A DNA stretch of 5,868 bases, from assembly GCA_029986975.1 (NCBI GenBank), contig DALTWR010000064.1, positions 1 through 5,868 of the forward strand. Direction: 5' to 3'. Under the pieces are notes generated by a model, which was not told the origin of the DNA, did not search any database, and worked only from the letters and a program-made list of their open reading frames with translations. A program made the translations under genes and the position numbers. The stretch comes from Methanocorpusculum sp. (GTDB taxonomy: Archaea; Halobacteriota; Methanomicrobia; Methanomicrobiales; Methanocorpusculaceae). Positions within the stretch are counted from its first letter, which is position 1; each line of letters begins with the position of its first letter. Shown piece after piece: positions 1-5,497 of the stretch.

Positions 1-471
1 ACTCTCAATATTAGTACTTACATCAAATGAAACATATGCATCATGAGGTATCTCTCTATCAGTTCCAGATACACGATAGAGTTTATTCCCTGCTGAATCA
101 TGAACCCACATCTCAACTTCTGCGGTCAGTTTTTTCACAACAAATTTGTCGTTTGAAACTCTTGAACCACTTGTCCAGTTATAATAGGTACTTCCGGCTG
201 TCGCTTCGTCGCCTGGGAAGAAAACATCCATCTTATTAAGATTGATTTCTTTATTCTTTTCATCACCATCATTGTATTTATATATCCCGCTTGATCCAGT
301 TATCTTTTCATAGAAATATACTGTTGTGTTGTAAGGAGGATCAACAGACAAACCTGCTGATGCCGCACCGGTAAATGCAATACTTACTGCTATTAGTACT
401 ACAAGAAGCAAAAGAGCTGTTTTGATGCCGTTCTTCTTTCCTTGAACTGCCTTATTGACTTCATGAATCAT
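1..471 (-). CDS. Secreted surface (S-layer-like) protein, N-terminal part, cut by left edge
   Basis: An open frame of 157 codons runs from ATG 471 off the left edge with no stop. The N-terminus is a classic Sec signal peptide: a lysine-bearing n-region (K7, K12, K13, K17), a hydrophobic core at about residues 18-36 (ALLLLVVLIAVSIAF) and a likely signal peptidase site after A39 (GAASA|GLS). The mature part is rich in Asp, Thr, Ser, Asn and Tyr, with two N-glycosylation sequons (N48-T-T and N98-W-T). The stretch near residues 118-155 (EVEMWVHDSAGNKLYRVSG, then IPHDAYVSFDVSTNIES) resembles, from memory, the repeated beta domains of Methanomicrobiales S-layer and DUF3821-type surface proteins. 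That family call is an inference. No in-frame ATG, GTG or TTG lies between the upstream stop (574-576) and 471, so this start is favoured. A GGAG at 486-489 lies 14 nt upstream, rather far for a good ribosome site. Other exported adhesin-like proteins remain possible. Confidence 0.72.
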   Translation of the reverse strand, partial: MIHEVNKAVQGKKNGIKTALLLLVVLIAVSIAFTGAASAGLSVDPPYNTTVYFYEKITGSSGIYKYNDGDEKNKEINLNKMDVFFPGDEATAGSTYYNWTSGSRVSNDKFVVKKLTAEVEMWVHDSAGNKLYRVSGTDREIPHDAYVSFDVSTNIES

Positions 472-536
472 ACTTTTGAATCCATCTCCAGAAGTTAACT
501 GAAAACATCCATATGTTTCCGCACAATTAACTATGA

Positions 537-546
537 TATATATTTT
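537..546 (-). promoter_or_regulatory. TATA box for the surface-protein gene
   Basis: The minus strand reads AAAATATATA here. A start of transcription about 25 nt downstream would fall near 515 and leave a leader of roughly 45 nt before ATG 471. No other AT-rich box fits better between the tRNA gene and this start codon. Placement is by pattern only. Confidence 0.5.
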
Positions 547-559
547 AGCGCTGTATCTT

Positions 560-575
560 AAAAAAGATATCTTTA
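560..575 (-). terminator. Palindrome plus T7 run, probable tRNA-Trp terminator or operator
   Basis: A perfect 12-bp palindrome (AAAGATATCTTT, 564-575) runs on the minus strand into seven consecutive T residues (566-560). Oligo-T on the coding strand is the usual archaeal termination signal, and this is the strongest T run between the tRNA 3' end at 632 and the next gene. Because it also sits just upstream of the surface-gene TATA box, it could equally be a regulator-binding site for that gene. Confidence 0.35.
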
Positions 576-631
576 TCTCGTCAGGATGATGAACGGCAGA
601 GTAATCTTTTCAAAACAGATTTAGTAAAACG

Positions 632-809
632 TGGGGTCGGTGAGATTTGAACTCACGATCGACGGGTCTCTCCGACAAGCGCTAAACTTTTCGGGAGCAG
701 AGTTGTTGTCAGTGCTCCAGCGGGTCATCATCAAATCAGCAGACCCGATAGTTCATCATACGCTAATACCGCTGGAGCCCGTCGCCCTTCCGGACTAGGC
801 CACGACCCC
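632..809 (-). tRNA. trnW: tRNA-Trp(CCA), intron-containing
   Basis: The minus strand folds into a complete cloverleaf once a 104-nt intron is removed. The acceptor stem GGGGTCG (809-803) pairs with CGACCCC (638-633... read as 639-633) with discriminator A73 at 632. The D arm is 800-784 with the G18-G19 pair at 791-790. The anticodon stem ACGGG (782-778) pairs with CCCGT (666-662). The T arm is GTGAG-TTCAAAT-CTCAC (656-640). The anticodon is CCA at 775-773 in loop C-T-C-C-A-G37|A38, giving tryptophan. The intron lies between positions 37 and 38, the standard archaeal site. The 3' CCA is not encoded; the next bases are CGT. The 5' exon is 809-772 and the 3' exon is 667-632. All four stems are fully paired apart from a T13-G22 wobble in the D stem, so the gene looks functional. 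Confidence 0.97.
668..771 (-). ncRNA. tRNA-Trp intron carrying a box C/D 2'-O-methylation guide RNA
   Basis: The intron ends form a bulge-helix-bulge splice motif: a 4-bp central helix CTCC (777-774) with GGAG (673-670), and 3-nt bulges AG|C (773-771) and AG|A (669-667). An inner helix follows: GGTA (770-767) with TGTC (677-674), then AGCG (764-761) with CGCT (681-678). Inside are box C ATGATGA (759-753), D' CTGA (739-736), C' ATGATGA (731-725) and D CTGA (712-709). The guide spacers are 13 and 12 nt, typical of archaeal C/D RNAs. By the fifth-nucleotide rule, the D guide (724-713) places G717 opposite C34, with 10 consecutive pairs crossing the 5' splice junction. The D' guide places G744 opposite C39, with 8 pairs across the spliced junction. 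The homologous Haloferax intron is known to guide methylation of positions 34 and 39. Methylation here is predicted, not observed. Confidence 0.9.
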
Positions 810-835
810 TTGCAGTAATTATATTATCTCTTTCC

Positions 836-843
836 TATATTAA
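836..843 (-). promoter_or_regulatory. TATA box for tRNA-Trp
   Basis: The minus strand reads TTAATATA, centred about 30 nt before the tRNA 5' end at 809. This predicts transcription starting a few bases upstream of G1, with a short leader to be removed by RNase P. A second AT-rich patch near 821-828 is too close to the gene to serve as the TATA box. Confidence 0.5.
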
Positions 844-903
844 TGGTTTCGTTACTGCTTTGGGAATCAGACCGGGTTTCTGGTTTGGGTTTTTAGATAA
901 CCC

Positions 904-1179
904 TTATCTGAAATAATTCATATAGACAAGAAATCCGAGAAATAGTGCTGCAGCGATACAGATGAGTGCGAGAATGAGCGGGTCATTTCGTGTTGATGTG
1001 CCTGTTCCCTGACGTTTCGGGACTCTGATAACCTCTTCTTTAATCTCTTTGTACGGCTGTTCTTTTTCGAGCTTCTCAAACTCGGCATGTTCCTTCGCGG
1101 TAAAATCCGCATCTAATTCAATCTGAGATGCCGCCTCGTTCTTTTTTTCCTCAGCTGCCGGGTTGTTTTGTTCCTGCAT
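904..1179 (-). CDS. Small acidic single-span membrane protein, function unknown
   Basis: I do not recognise this 91-residue protein. Residues 1-50 are highly charged and rich in Glu and Lys (for example EHAEFEKLEKEQ), and could form an amphipathic or coiled-coil helix. A basic patch follows (K55, R56, R64). One hydrophobic helix at about 67-90 (LILALICIAAALFLGFLVY) then ends the chain just before R91. The charge distribution predicts a cytoplasmic N-terminal part held by a C-terminal anchor. The coding reading is supported by the coherent soluble-then-membrane layout and by a plausible TATA box at the right distance. The start codon ATG 1179 has no convincing ribosome site and the predicted leader is only a few bases, so translation may be nearly leaderless. 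It diverges from the ABC transporter genes, with which it shares a 116-nt intergenic region. A role linked to that transporter is only a guess. Confidence 0.72.
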   Translation of the reverse strand: MQEQNNPAAEEKKNEAASQIELDADFTAKEHAEFEKLEKEQPYKEIKEEVIRVPKRQGTGTSTRNDPLILALICIAAALFLGFLVYMNYFR

Positions 1180-1207
1180 GATATTGATATCCGTTATTGT
1201 GATGCTT

Positions 1208-1215
1208 AATTATAT
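1208..1215 (-). promoter_or_regulatory. TATA box for the small membrane protein
   Basis: The minus strand reads ATATAATT. Initiation about 25 nt downstream would fall near 1186, only some 7 nt before ATG 1179, which fits the absence of a clear ribosome site. A short inverted repeat (GATAT-TG-ATATC, 1180-1191) lies right at this predicted start. Confidence 0.45.
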
Positions 1216-1250
1216 GTCGTTGAAGAAGAAAAAACAGTCACTCACCGACC

Positions 1251-1267
1251 ACGAGAAAGTTTTTATC
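1251..1267 (+). promoter_or_regulatory. BRE and TATA box for the ABC transporter operon
   Basis: A purine-rich BRE-like stretch (ACGAGAAAG, 1251-1259) is followed by TTTTTATC (1260-1267). A start about 25 nt on would lie near 1289, giving a leader of under 10 nt before ATG 1296. No Shine-Dalgarno sequence precedes that ATG, so the first cistron is probably leaderless. Confidence 0.5.
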
Positions 1268-1295
1268 TTCAGCAGTATATGATTATCTGCAAATC

Positions 1296-2012
1296 ATGCT
1301 TGAAATCAGCAACCTCACTAAGATTTACAAAGGCGGAAAAAAAGCCGTATCAAATCTCTCCCTGACAATAGAGTCAGGCGACATCTATGGATTCATCGGA
1401 CATAACGGGGCTGGAAAAACCACTGCTATAAAATGCATTGTAGGAATCAATGACTTTGATGAAGGATGCATCAGAATCGACGGACACTCAGTATCAGAAG
1501 AGCCGCTTCTCTGCAAAAAGATAACCGCATACATTCCTGACAACCCGGACTTATATGAATACTTAACCGGCGTTCAGTACTTAAACTTCATCGCAGATAT
1601 GTTTTCAGTATCAAAAGAAGACCGTACTCTTCGTATGACGAAATATGCGGAGATGTTTGAGATTACCGAGTCGCTTGGAGATTCTATTTCTACGTATTCG
1701 CACGGCATGAAGCAGAAGCTTGCCATCATTTCAGCCCTCATCCACCAACCGAAACTGCTGATTCTTGATGAGCCGTTTGTGGGACTTGACCCGAAAGCAG
1801 CCTATGTGTTAAAGCAGATTATGCGTGAATTCTGCGCTGATGGGGGTGCTGTGTTTTTCTCGACTCACGTACTTGATGTTGCTGAAAAACTCTGCAATAA
1901 AATTGCCATCATCAAACAGGGAGAACTGATTGCATCAGGCAGTATCGATGAATTAACTCACGGCGCCTCTCTTGAATCCGTGTTCCTGGAGGTTGTCGCC
2001 CGTGCTGAGTAA
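1296..2012 (+). CDS. ABC-2-type transporter ATP-binding protein
   Basis: This 238-residue protein is a complete nucleotide-binding subunit and would power the membrane partner encoded directly downstream. Motifs appear in order: Walker A GHNGAGKT (35-42, K41), signature YSHGMKQK (134-141, a variant of LSGGQ), Walker B LLILDEP (154-160, catalytic E159), D-loop GLDP (163-166) and H-loop FSTHV with H191. At the Q-loop position (AYIPDNP) an Asp (D82) stands where Gln is usual. Acidic residues there occur in ABC-2 exporter ATPases, so this does not imply inactivity. Length is normal for a stand-alone ATPase of the DrrA/EcsA/CcmA-like group. The gene overlaps the permease start by 11 nt, implying coupled translation. 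The overall type suggests an exporter or a regulatory transporter, but the substrate cannot be inferred. It starts at ATG 1296 because the motifs require this frame from the first residues and the promoter fits. Confidence 0.95.
   Translation: MLEISNLTKIYKGGKKAVSNLSLTIESGDIYGFIGHNGAGKTTAIKCIVGINDFDEGCIRIDGHSVSEEPLLCKKITAYIPDNPDLYEYLTGVQYLNFIADMFSVSKEDRTLRMTKYAEMFEITESLGDSISTYSHGMKQKLAIISALIHQPKLLILDEPFVGLDPKAAYVLKQIMREFCADGGAVFFSTHVLDVAEKLCNKIAIIKQGELIASGSIDELTHGASLESVFLEVVARAE
1988..1993 (+). promoter_or_regulatory. Shine-Dalgarno site deciding the permease start
   Basis: GGAGGT lies inside the 3' end of the ATPase gene, 8 nt before GTG 2002. It complements the conserved archaeal 16S rRNA 3' end and favours GTG 2002 over the upstream in-frame TTG at 1972. 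Confidence 0.8.
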
Positions 2013-3582
2013 CATTCTCGCATTTACCAAAATTCATCTGCTGGGAAATTCCGGCATCAATGAGGTCATGCATCCGGGAGATCTCAAACGTCAGAAGCGT
2101 GCAAGAAGCAGGCTGATTCTCTATGTGATTCTGGGGATACTCTGTATCTGGCTGATGACCGGAATATCTCAGAGTCTGGCAGATTCCGGTATGGCTTCAA
2201 GCCTTCCATCAATCGCCGCGGTGATTGCATCCATTCTGATATTTATCTTAAATATCTTCAGTTCAGGTTCGACCATCTATAACCTGAAACTCTTTGAGTC
2301 GGAGATAGCTCTTCCAGTAACATCAGCAGATATTGTGCTGAGCAGATTTCTGGTGCTCTATGTGATAAATCTCGTCATATCCCTGATTATCACCGTGCCG
2401 GCGCTTGTTGTCTGCGGTATGTCGTTAGGCGTAACGCCGCTTTATGCAGCCCTCTCGGTTATCGGGGTTCTATTAATCCCGCTTCTGCCGCTTACTGTGG
2501 CTCTTTTGATTGGAACATTTGTCTATGCGGTATCTGCACGGATGAAACAGAGAAAACTGATAGCCGTTATTTTGGGTATGGTTTTGATGGTTGCCGCATT
2601 TGTTCTCTACATGCGGGTAATCTTATCTTCGGACACTCCGCTTCCGGAAAAGCTGGCGCATATGCTGCAGGATAATTCAGCGATGATTCAGGGAATTTAT
2701 CCGCCGGCGGAGTTTTTCGCATCAGGTGTTTTAGGCGATGTGCTTTATTTCCTTTTGTTCGCAGGAATATCTCTTGGTATATTTGCTCTGGCTGTTGCCA
2801 TAATTTCATGGAAGTATATCCCCATCTGTCAGGCGATGCAGACGCATGATGCAAAGCACAATTATGTTATGGCAGAACAGTCTTCACAAAGTGTTTCCAA
2901 GTCGCTATTTAAGCGTGATCTGAAACGCTATCTTTCATCAACTCCGTATATCTTCAATACAGCATTCGGCTATGTGCTGATGGTCGTTGCCGCCGTTGCT
3001 TTTCTTCTGATGGGCGGCTCATCAATTGATGAGTTCTTTGAGTTTCCGGTATCAGGCTGTCTCGCACCGCTTCTTCTCGCAGCTCTTTGCGGCATGTCTT
3101 CTACTACCGGTGCTTCGATTTCCATCGAGGGTAAGCACTGGTGGATTTTGCAGACGCTTCCGGTTCGTGCCAAAGATATTTTCACCTCGAAGCTGAAGGT
3201 TAATTTTGCAGTGGCACTGCCGTTTATGATAATCTCGATGATTATTCTGGCGATTGTTATAAATCCGTCGCCGGTTGAACTTGTGTTTCTGATTGTGCTG
3301 CCGTTTGCATACCTCTACTTTATGTCGGTTTTGGGACTCTTCTGCAATATCCATCATCCGAACTTCTACTGGAGTAATGAGACTGAGGCAGTTAAAAACG
3401 GTGTTACAGGTCTTATCACCTTTCTGGTAGGATTCCTTTTCATCCTTGTGGTGTTTGTCGTTACAATTGCCTTGTGGGATTTCAGATATCTGATTCTCGG
3501 TGCTGTTGTTATCGCGGCACTTATTGCGGGTATTATTCTGCACCGGAAGATTAACAAGACTGAGATTGCAGATATCAGATAA
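2002..3582 (+). CDS. ABC-2-type transporter permease, large two-halved form
   Basis: This 526-residue polytopic protein is the membrane partner of the upstream ATPase. I count about twelve hydrophobic segments, including roughly 37-55, 70-87, 110-135, 140-175, 187-207, 243-270, 320-337, 350-365, 400-435, 440-455, 470-492 and 497-513, with a hydrophilic cytoplasmic stretch near 275-315 (FKRDLKRYLSSTP follows it). Two similar motifs mark equivalent points of two halves: ESEIALPVTSADIVLSRF (about 99-116) and GKHWWILQTLPVRAKDI (about 387-403). The second resembles the WxLxxLPV motif of large Firmicutes-type ABC permeases paired with EcsA-like ATPases. A fused pair of ABC-2 half-domains, serving an ATPase dimer, is therefore likely. 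GTG 2002 is chosen because it has an excellent ribosome site; the longer TTG 1972 form would lie entirely within the ATPase gene for its first 10 codons. Substrate unknown. Confidence 0.88.
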   Translation: MLSNILAFTKIHLLGNSGINEVMHPGDLKRQKRARSRLILYVILGILCIWLMTGISQSLADSGMASSLPSIAAVIASILIFILNIFSSGSTIYNLKLFESEIALPVTSADIVLSRFLVLYVINLVISLIITVPALVVCGMSLGVTPLYAALSVIGVLLIPLLPLTVALLIGTFVYAVSARMKQRKLIAVILGMVLMVAAFVLYMRVILSSDTPLPEKLAHMLQDNSAMIQGIYPPAEFFASGVLGDVLYFLLFAGISLGIFALAVAIISWKYIPICQAMQTHDAKHNYVMAEQSSQSVSKSLFKRDLKRYLSSTPYIFNTAFGYVLMVVAAVAFLLMGGSSIDEFFEFPVSGCLAPLLLAALCGMSSTTGASISIEGKHWWILQTLPVRAKDIFTSKLKVNFAVALPFMIISMIILAIVINPSPVELVFLIVLPFAYLYFMSVLGLFCNIHHPNFYWSNETEAVKNGVTGLITFLVGFLFILVVFVVTIALWDFRYLILGAVVIAALIAGIILHRKINKTEIADIR

Positions 3583-3618
3583 TTTTTTGAAGGGGGAGAT
3601 GTCCTCTTTTTTATTTTT
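3583..3618 (+). terminator. Oligo-T terminator of the ABC operon
   Basis: Directly after the permease stop come T6 (3583-3588) and then a second block of T6-A-T5 (3607-3618). Tandem T runs without a required hairpin are the usual archaeal termination signal. There is no matching T run on the minus strand for the convergent methyltransferase operon within this 57-nt gap. Confidence 0.6.
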
Positions 3619-3620
3619 GG

Positions 3621-3642
3621 TGAGGAGTTTTTTCTCTCCTCA
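3621..3642. repeat. Inverted repeat in the convergent gap
   Basis: TGAGGAG (3621-3627) and CTCCTCA (3636-3642) are perfect complements separated by 8 nt that include T6. The right arm includes the methyltransferase stop codon (3642-3640). It could form a 3' hairpin on either convergent transcript and may help end or stabilise them. Confidence 0.4.
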
Positions 3643-4464
3643 AACCCGTGCGTAGAACTTCTTCCACTTATCGACAATCTTATACTGCGGATTTCCTGAG
3701 AGAATCAGATTCCGCATGACCTTCTTATCATCAGGCAGATGATATGTACAAAGCGAAAGTTTAGGTGCAGCATCCATAAGAGTCTCCTGTGCGCCTGAAA
3801 GCATGAGCCGCTCTGCTCCTTCGATATCTGCTTTGATAAATGTCGGTGTGACGCCGTTTTCTTTGCAGAAGGAATCAATCGAGGTAATCTTTGCCGTCTC
3901 TTTTCTACCCTCCTGAGAAAAGACCATCGAAGAACCCACAAGCGTGCCGTCAAGAACAGTAAACTCAGCAGTTCCTTCCTTTTCTGCAAGAGCGTAAGGA
4001 ACAACTTCAACCCGCTTTGCTAACTCCGGATTAAGCGACATCGTCTTTCGTAAAATCTCACGGGCAGCAGAGATGGGCTCAAACGCATAGACCTTCGCGC
4101 CGCGGTATGCTGCATAGAGTGAAAAAATTCCTAAATTTGCTCCGCAGTCGAAGACAACATCATCTGCTTCAACTTCGACATCCAGCCACTCATACGGACC
4201 TTCGTCCACAAACTTGTACGAATCAAACAGCCCGGGATAGAGAATATCTCCAATCTCCATTGCATAGTATGCTTCTTCACGGGTCGGATGCTCAGCGTGA
4301 GACAGGAGAGGCAGTCTCAAATCACCAATTTTCAGACAGTCCTCTTTCTTTCGCAGGTGGCGGGCGAGAAGATGTTCATACTGCAGACGGTAATAATTTT
4401 CCGTGCGGTCGGTAATTGTAAGTTTGTAGCGCAGTTTATCGCCGAGAGATACTTTATTCCTCAT
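3640..4464 (-). CDS. FkbM-family SAM-dependent methyltransferase
   Basis: The protein (274 residues from ATG 4464) has a class I methyltransferase fold of the FkbM type. Motif I is VVFDCGANLGIFSL (103-116, SAM-binding glycines). The acidic end of beta-2 is YAFEP (E129). PYALAEKEG (about 156-164) and IKADIEGAE (about 210-218, D213 and E215) are the hallmark FkbM motifs, and ITSIDSF precedes the last. FkbM enzymes usually O-methylate sugars or other hydroxyls on small molecules and glycans; the substrate here is not visible. There is no signal peptide, so it acts in the cytoplasm. ATG 4464 is preferred: GGTG (4475-4472) lies 7 nt upstream and the overlap with the preceding gene is 11 nt. GTG 4494 would add 10 residues but has no ribosome site. 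As last gene of the operon it may modify a lipid-linked product handled by the two membrane proteins; that link is inference. Confidence 0.92.
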   Translation of the reverse strand: MRNKVSLGDKLRYKLTITDRTENYYRLQYEHLLARHLRKKEDCLKIGDLRLPLLSHAEHPTREEAYYAMEIGDILYPGLFDSYKFVDEGPYEWLDVEVEADDVVFDCGANLGIFSLYAAYRGAKVYAFEPISAAREILRKTMSLNPELAKRVEVVPYALAEKEGTAEFTVLDGTLVGSSMVFSQEGRKETAKITSIDSFCKENGVTPTFIKADIEGAERLMLSGAQETLMDAAPKLSLCTYHLPDDKKVMRNLILSGNPQYKIVDKWKKFYARV

Positions 4465-5497
4465 CGCCGACCACCTTTTCCATCCGTGCCTCACGTTTTA
4501 CGATAATGAAACTTGCAATAAATCCGATGATAAGATTCGAGTAGTAGAGCACAAGACGCAGCAGAACAACAAAAGGTCCAAGCATATTTCCAAGACCTAA
4601 CATTGAGTAGAATCCGCCATAGACCGCTTCAGCAAGACCGGTACTTCCCGGTGTCGCCGGAATCATAAGAATAACCGCGATGATTAACTGGAAGACAAGT
4701 GAAAGAAGAATGTTCGGCTCGAATCCGAGACCGACCATAATTATGGATGCAATAGAATACTCACATGCCCAGAACAGAAGCGAGAAGAGGAACCCGACGG
4801 CAAGACCCCAGCGTGCTTTCCCCCCGAAGTGGCGGAATGTTCCATAGAACTGGTCAACACCGGTGATAACACTGTCTTTTATCTTCTCCTGTTTTTCCGG
4901 CTTCATCTTCTTCGTAGTAAGTCCTGCAATCTTTAATCCCCAGCGTTTTACGAGGTCAGGTTTTCTCATCACCGCAACTAAGAGAATAAGAATCGCAGAG
5001 AAAAATCCTGTGCCGCACCAGCCGGCAACAATTAATGCACTGTCAATTTCTCCGTTGTTATATACAACCGAGAAGACAGACATACCCACAATAACACCAA
5101 GAACGAGAAGCACAGCCTCAAGCAGCCGCTCGACTAAGACAACTGCGGTTGCATCAGCGACCGGAAGCTTTGCTTTGTAGAGTTCATGCACTCTGACCGG
5201 CTCTCCGCCGATGGACGAAGGAGTAATCGCTGCAAGAAGCTGACCTGCTGCTGCCATGTTAATACAATGAAACAGCGGCACTTTGTATCCTAACGAGCGG
5301 CAGAGGAAGAGAATTCTTGCACCCCAGAAGACAATGGCTACCAGATGCAGAGCAAAAGCGCCTAAAAGACACCAGATATTCAGCTGTGCAAGGTTGTCAA
5401 TCGTGTTTTCATCAAAGGTCAGCAAGATGACCACAAGGAGAGCAACAAGGGATAACCCAATGGATATCCAGAGCAGTTTATGATATTTTGCTTCCAT
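4454..5497 (-). CDS. UPF0104 / LPG-synthase-TM (flippase-like) integral membrane protein
   Basis: The 347-residue protein matches the lysylphosphatidylglycerol synthase transmembrane-domain family (also named UPF0104 or flippase-like). I count about eight membrane segments: roughly 8-27, 40-60, 75-92, 128-148, 156-176, 231-268 (two) and 284-335 (two). The family motifs are TPSSIGGEPVR (92-102), VERLLE (122-127) and IPATPGSTGLAEA (269-281). A basic cytoplasmic loop lies at about 180-215 (TTKKMKPEKQEKIK). It lacks the C-terminal soluble aminoacyl-transfer domain of bacterial MprF, so it is not expected to make lysyl-PG. Related archaeal proteins such as AglD-associated domains point to lipid or lipid-linked glycan handling, but no role is proven for this type. 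The start ATG 5497 overlaps the upstream stop by one base (TGATG), with AAGGGGG (5511-5505) 7 nt ahead. It is a paralogue of the upstream gene. Confidence 0.9.
   Translation of the reverse strand: MEAKYHKLLWISIGLSLVALLVVILLTFDENTIDNLAQLNIWCLLGAFALHLVAIVFWGARILFLCRSLGYKVPLFHCINMAAAGQLLAAITPSSIGGEPVRVHELYKAKLPVADATAVVLVERLLEAVLLVLGVIVGMSVFSVVYNNGEIDSALIVAGWCGTGFFSAILILLVAVMRKPDLVKRWGLKIAGLTTKKMKPEKQEKIKDSVITGVDQFYGTFRHFGGKARWGLAVGFLFSLLFWACEYSIASIIMVGLGFEPNILLSLVFQLIIAVILMIPATPGSTGLAEAVYGGFYSMLGLGNMLGPFVVLLRLVLYYSNLIIGFIASFIIVKREARMEKVVGDEE

Noticed and set aside
27..239. A 70-codon plus-strand reading frame
   Set aside because: It lies antisense to the surface-protein gene, whose minus-strand frame is open for 157 codons with a signal peptide. 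The plus-strand product has no domain-like character.
850..903. GGGTTT-rich stretch with several short repeats (ACCGGGTTTC, TTTGGGTTTT) and a possible small hairpin
   Set aside because: It could be a 3' hairpin after the small membrane gene (GGGTT and AACCC arms), but there is no following T run on that strand and the repeats are too short to call.
1972..2001. TTG 1972 as permease start
   Set aside because: It would put 10 extra codons entirely inside the ATPase gene. GTG 2002 has GGAGGT at 8-nt spacing.
3052..3543. A 163-codon minus-strand frame inside the permease
   Set aside because: It is the complement of hydrophobic codons in the permease and yields a low-complexity Asn/Lys/Arg-rich product with no start signal. 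It is an antisense shadow.
3366..3677. A 103-codon minus-strand frame spanning the convergent gap
   Set aside because: It overlaps the permease 3' end and the methyltransferase end in another frame, and its Ser/Arg/Thr-rich product resembles no protein family.
3705..4010. A 101-codon minus-strand frame within the methyltransferase gene
   Set aside because: It is a +1-type shadow of the FkbM gene, whose own frame carries all conserved motifs without interruption. It is not a frameshifted fragment.
4465..4494. GTG 4494 as methyltransferase start
   Set aside because: There is no ribosome site ahead of it and the overlap with the upstream gene would be 41 nt. ATG 4464 has GGTG at 7-nt spacing.
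4107..4506. Two plus-strand frames of 102 and 72 codons
   Set aside because: Both are antisense to the methyltransferase and the UPF0104 gene end, with His/Arg/Gln-rich compositions and no supporting signals.
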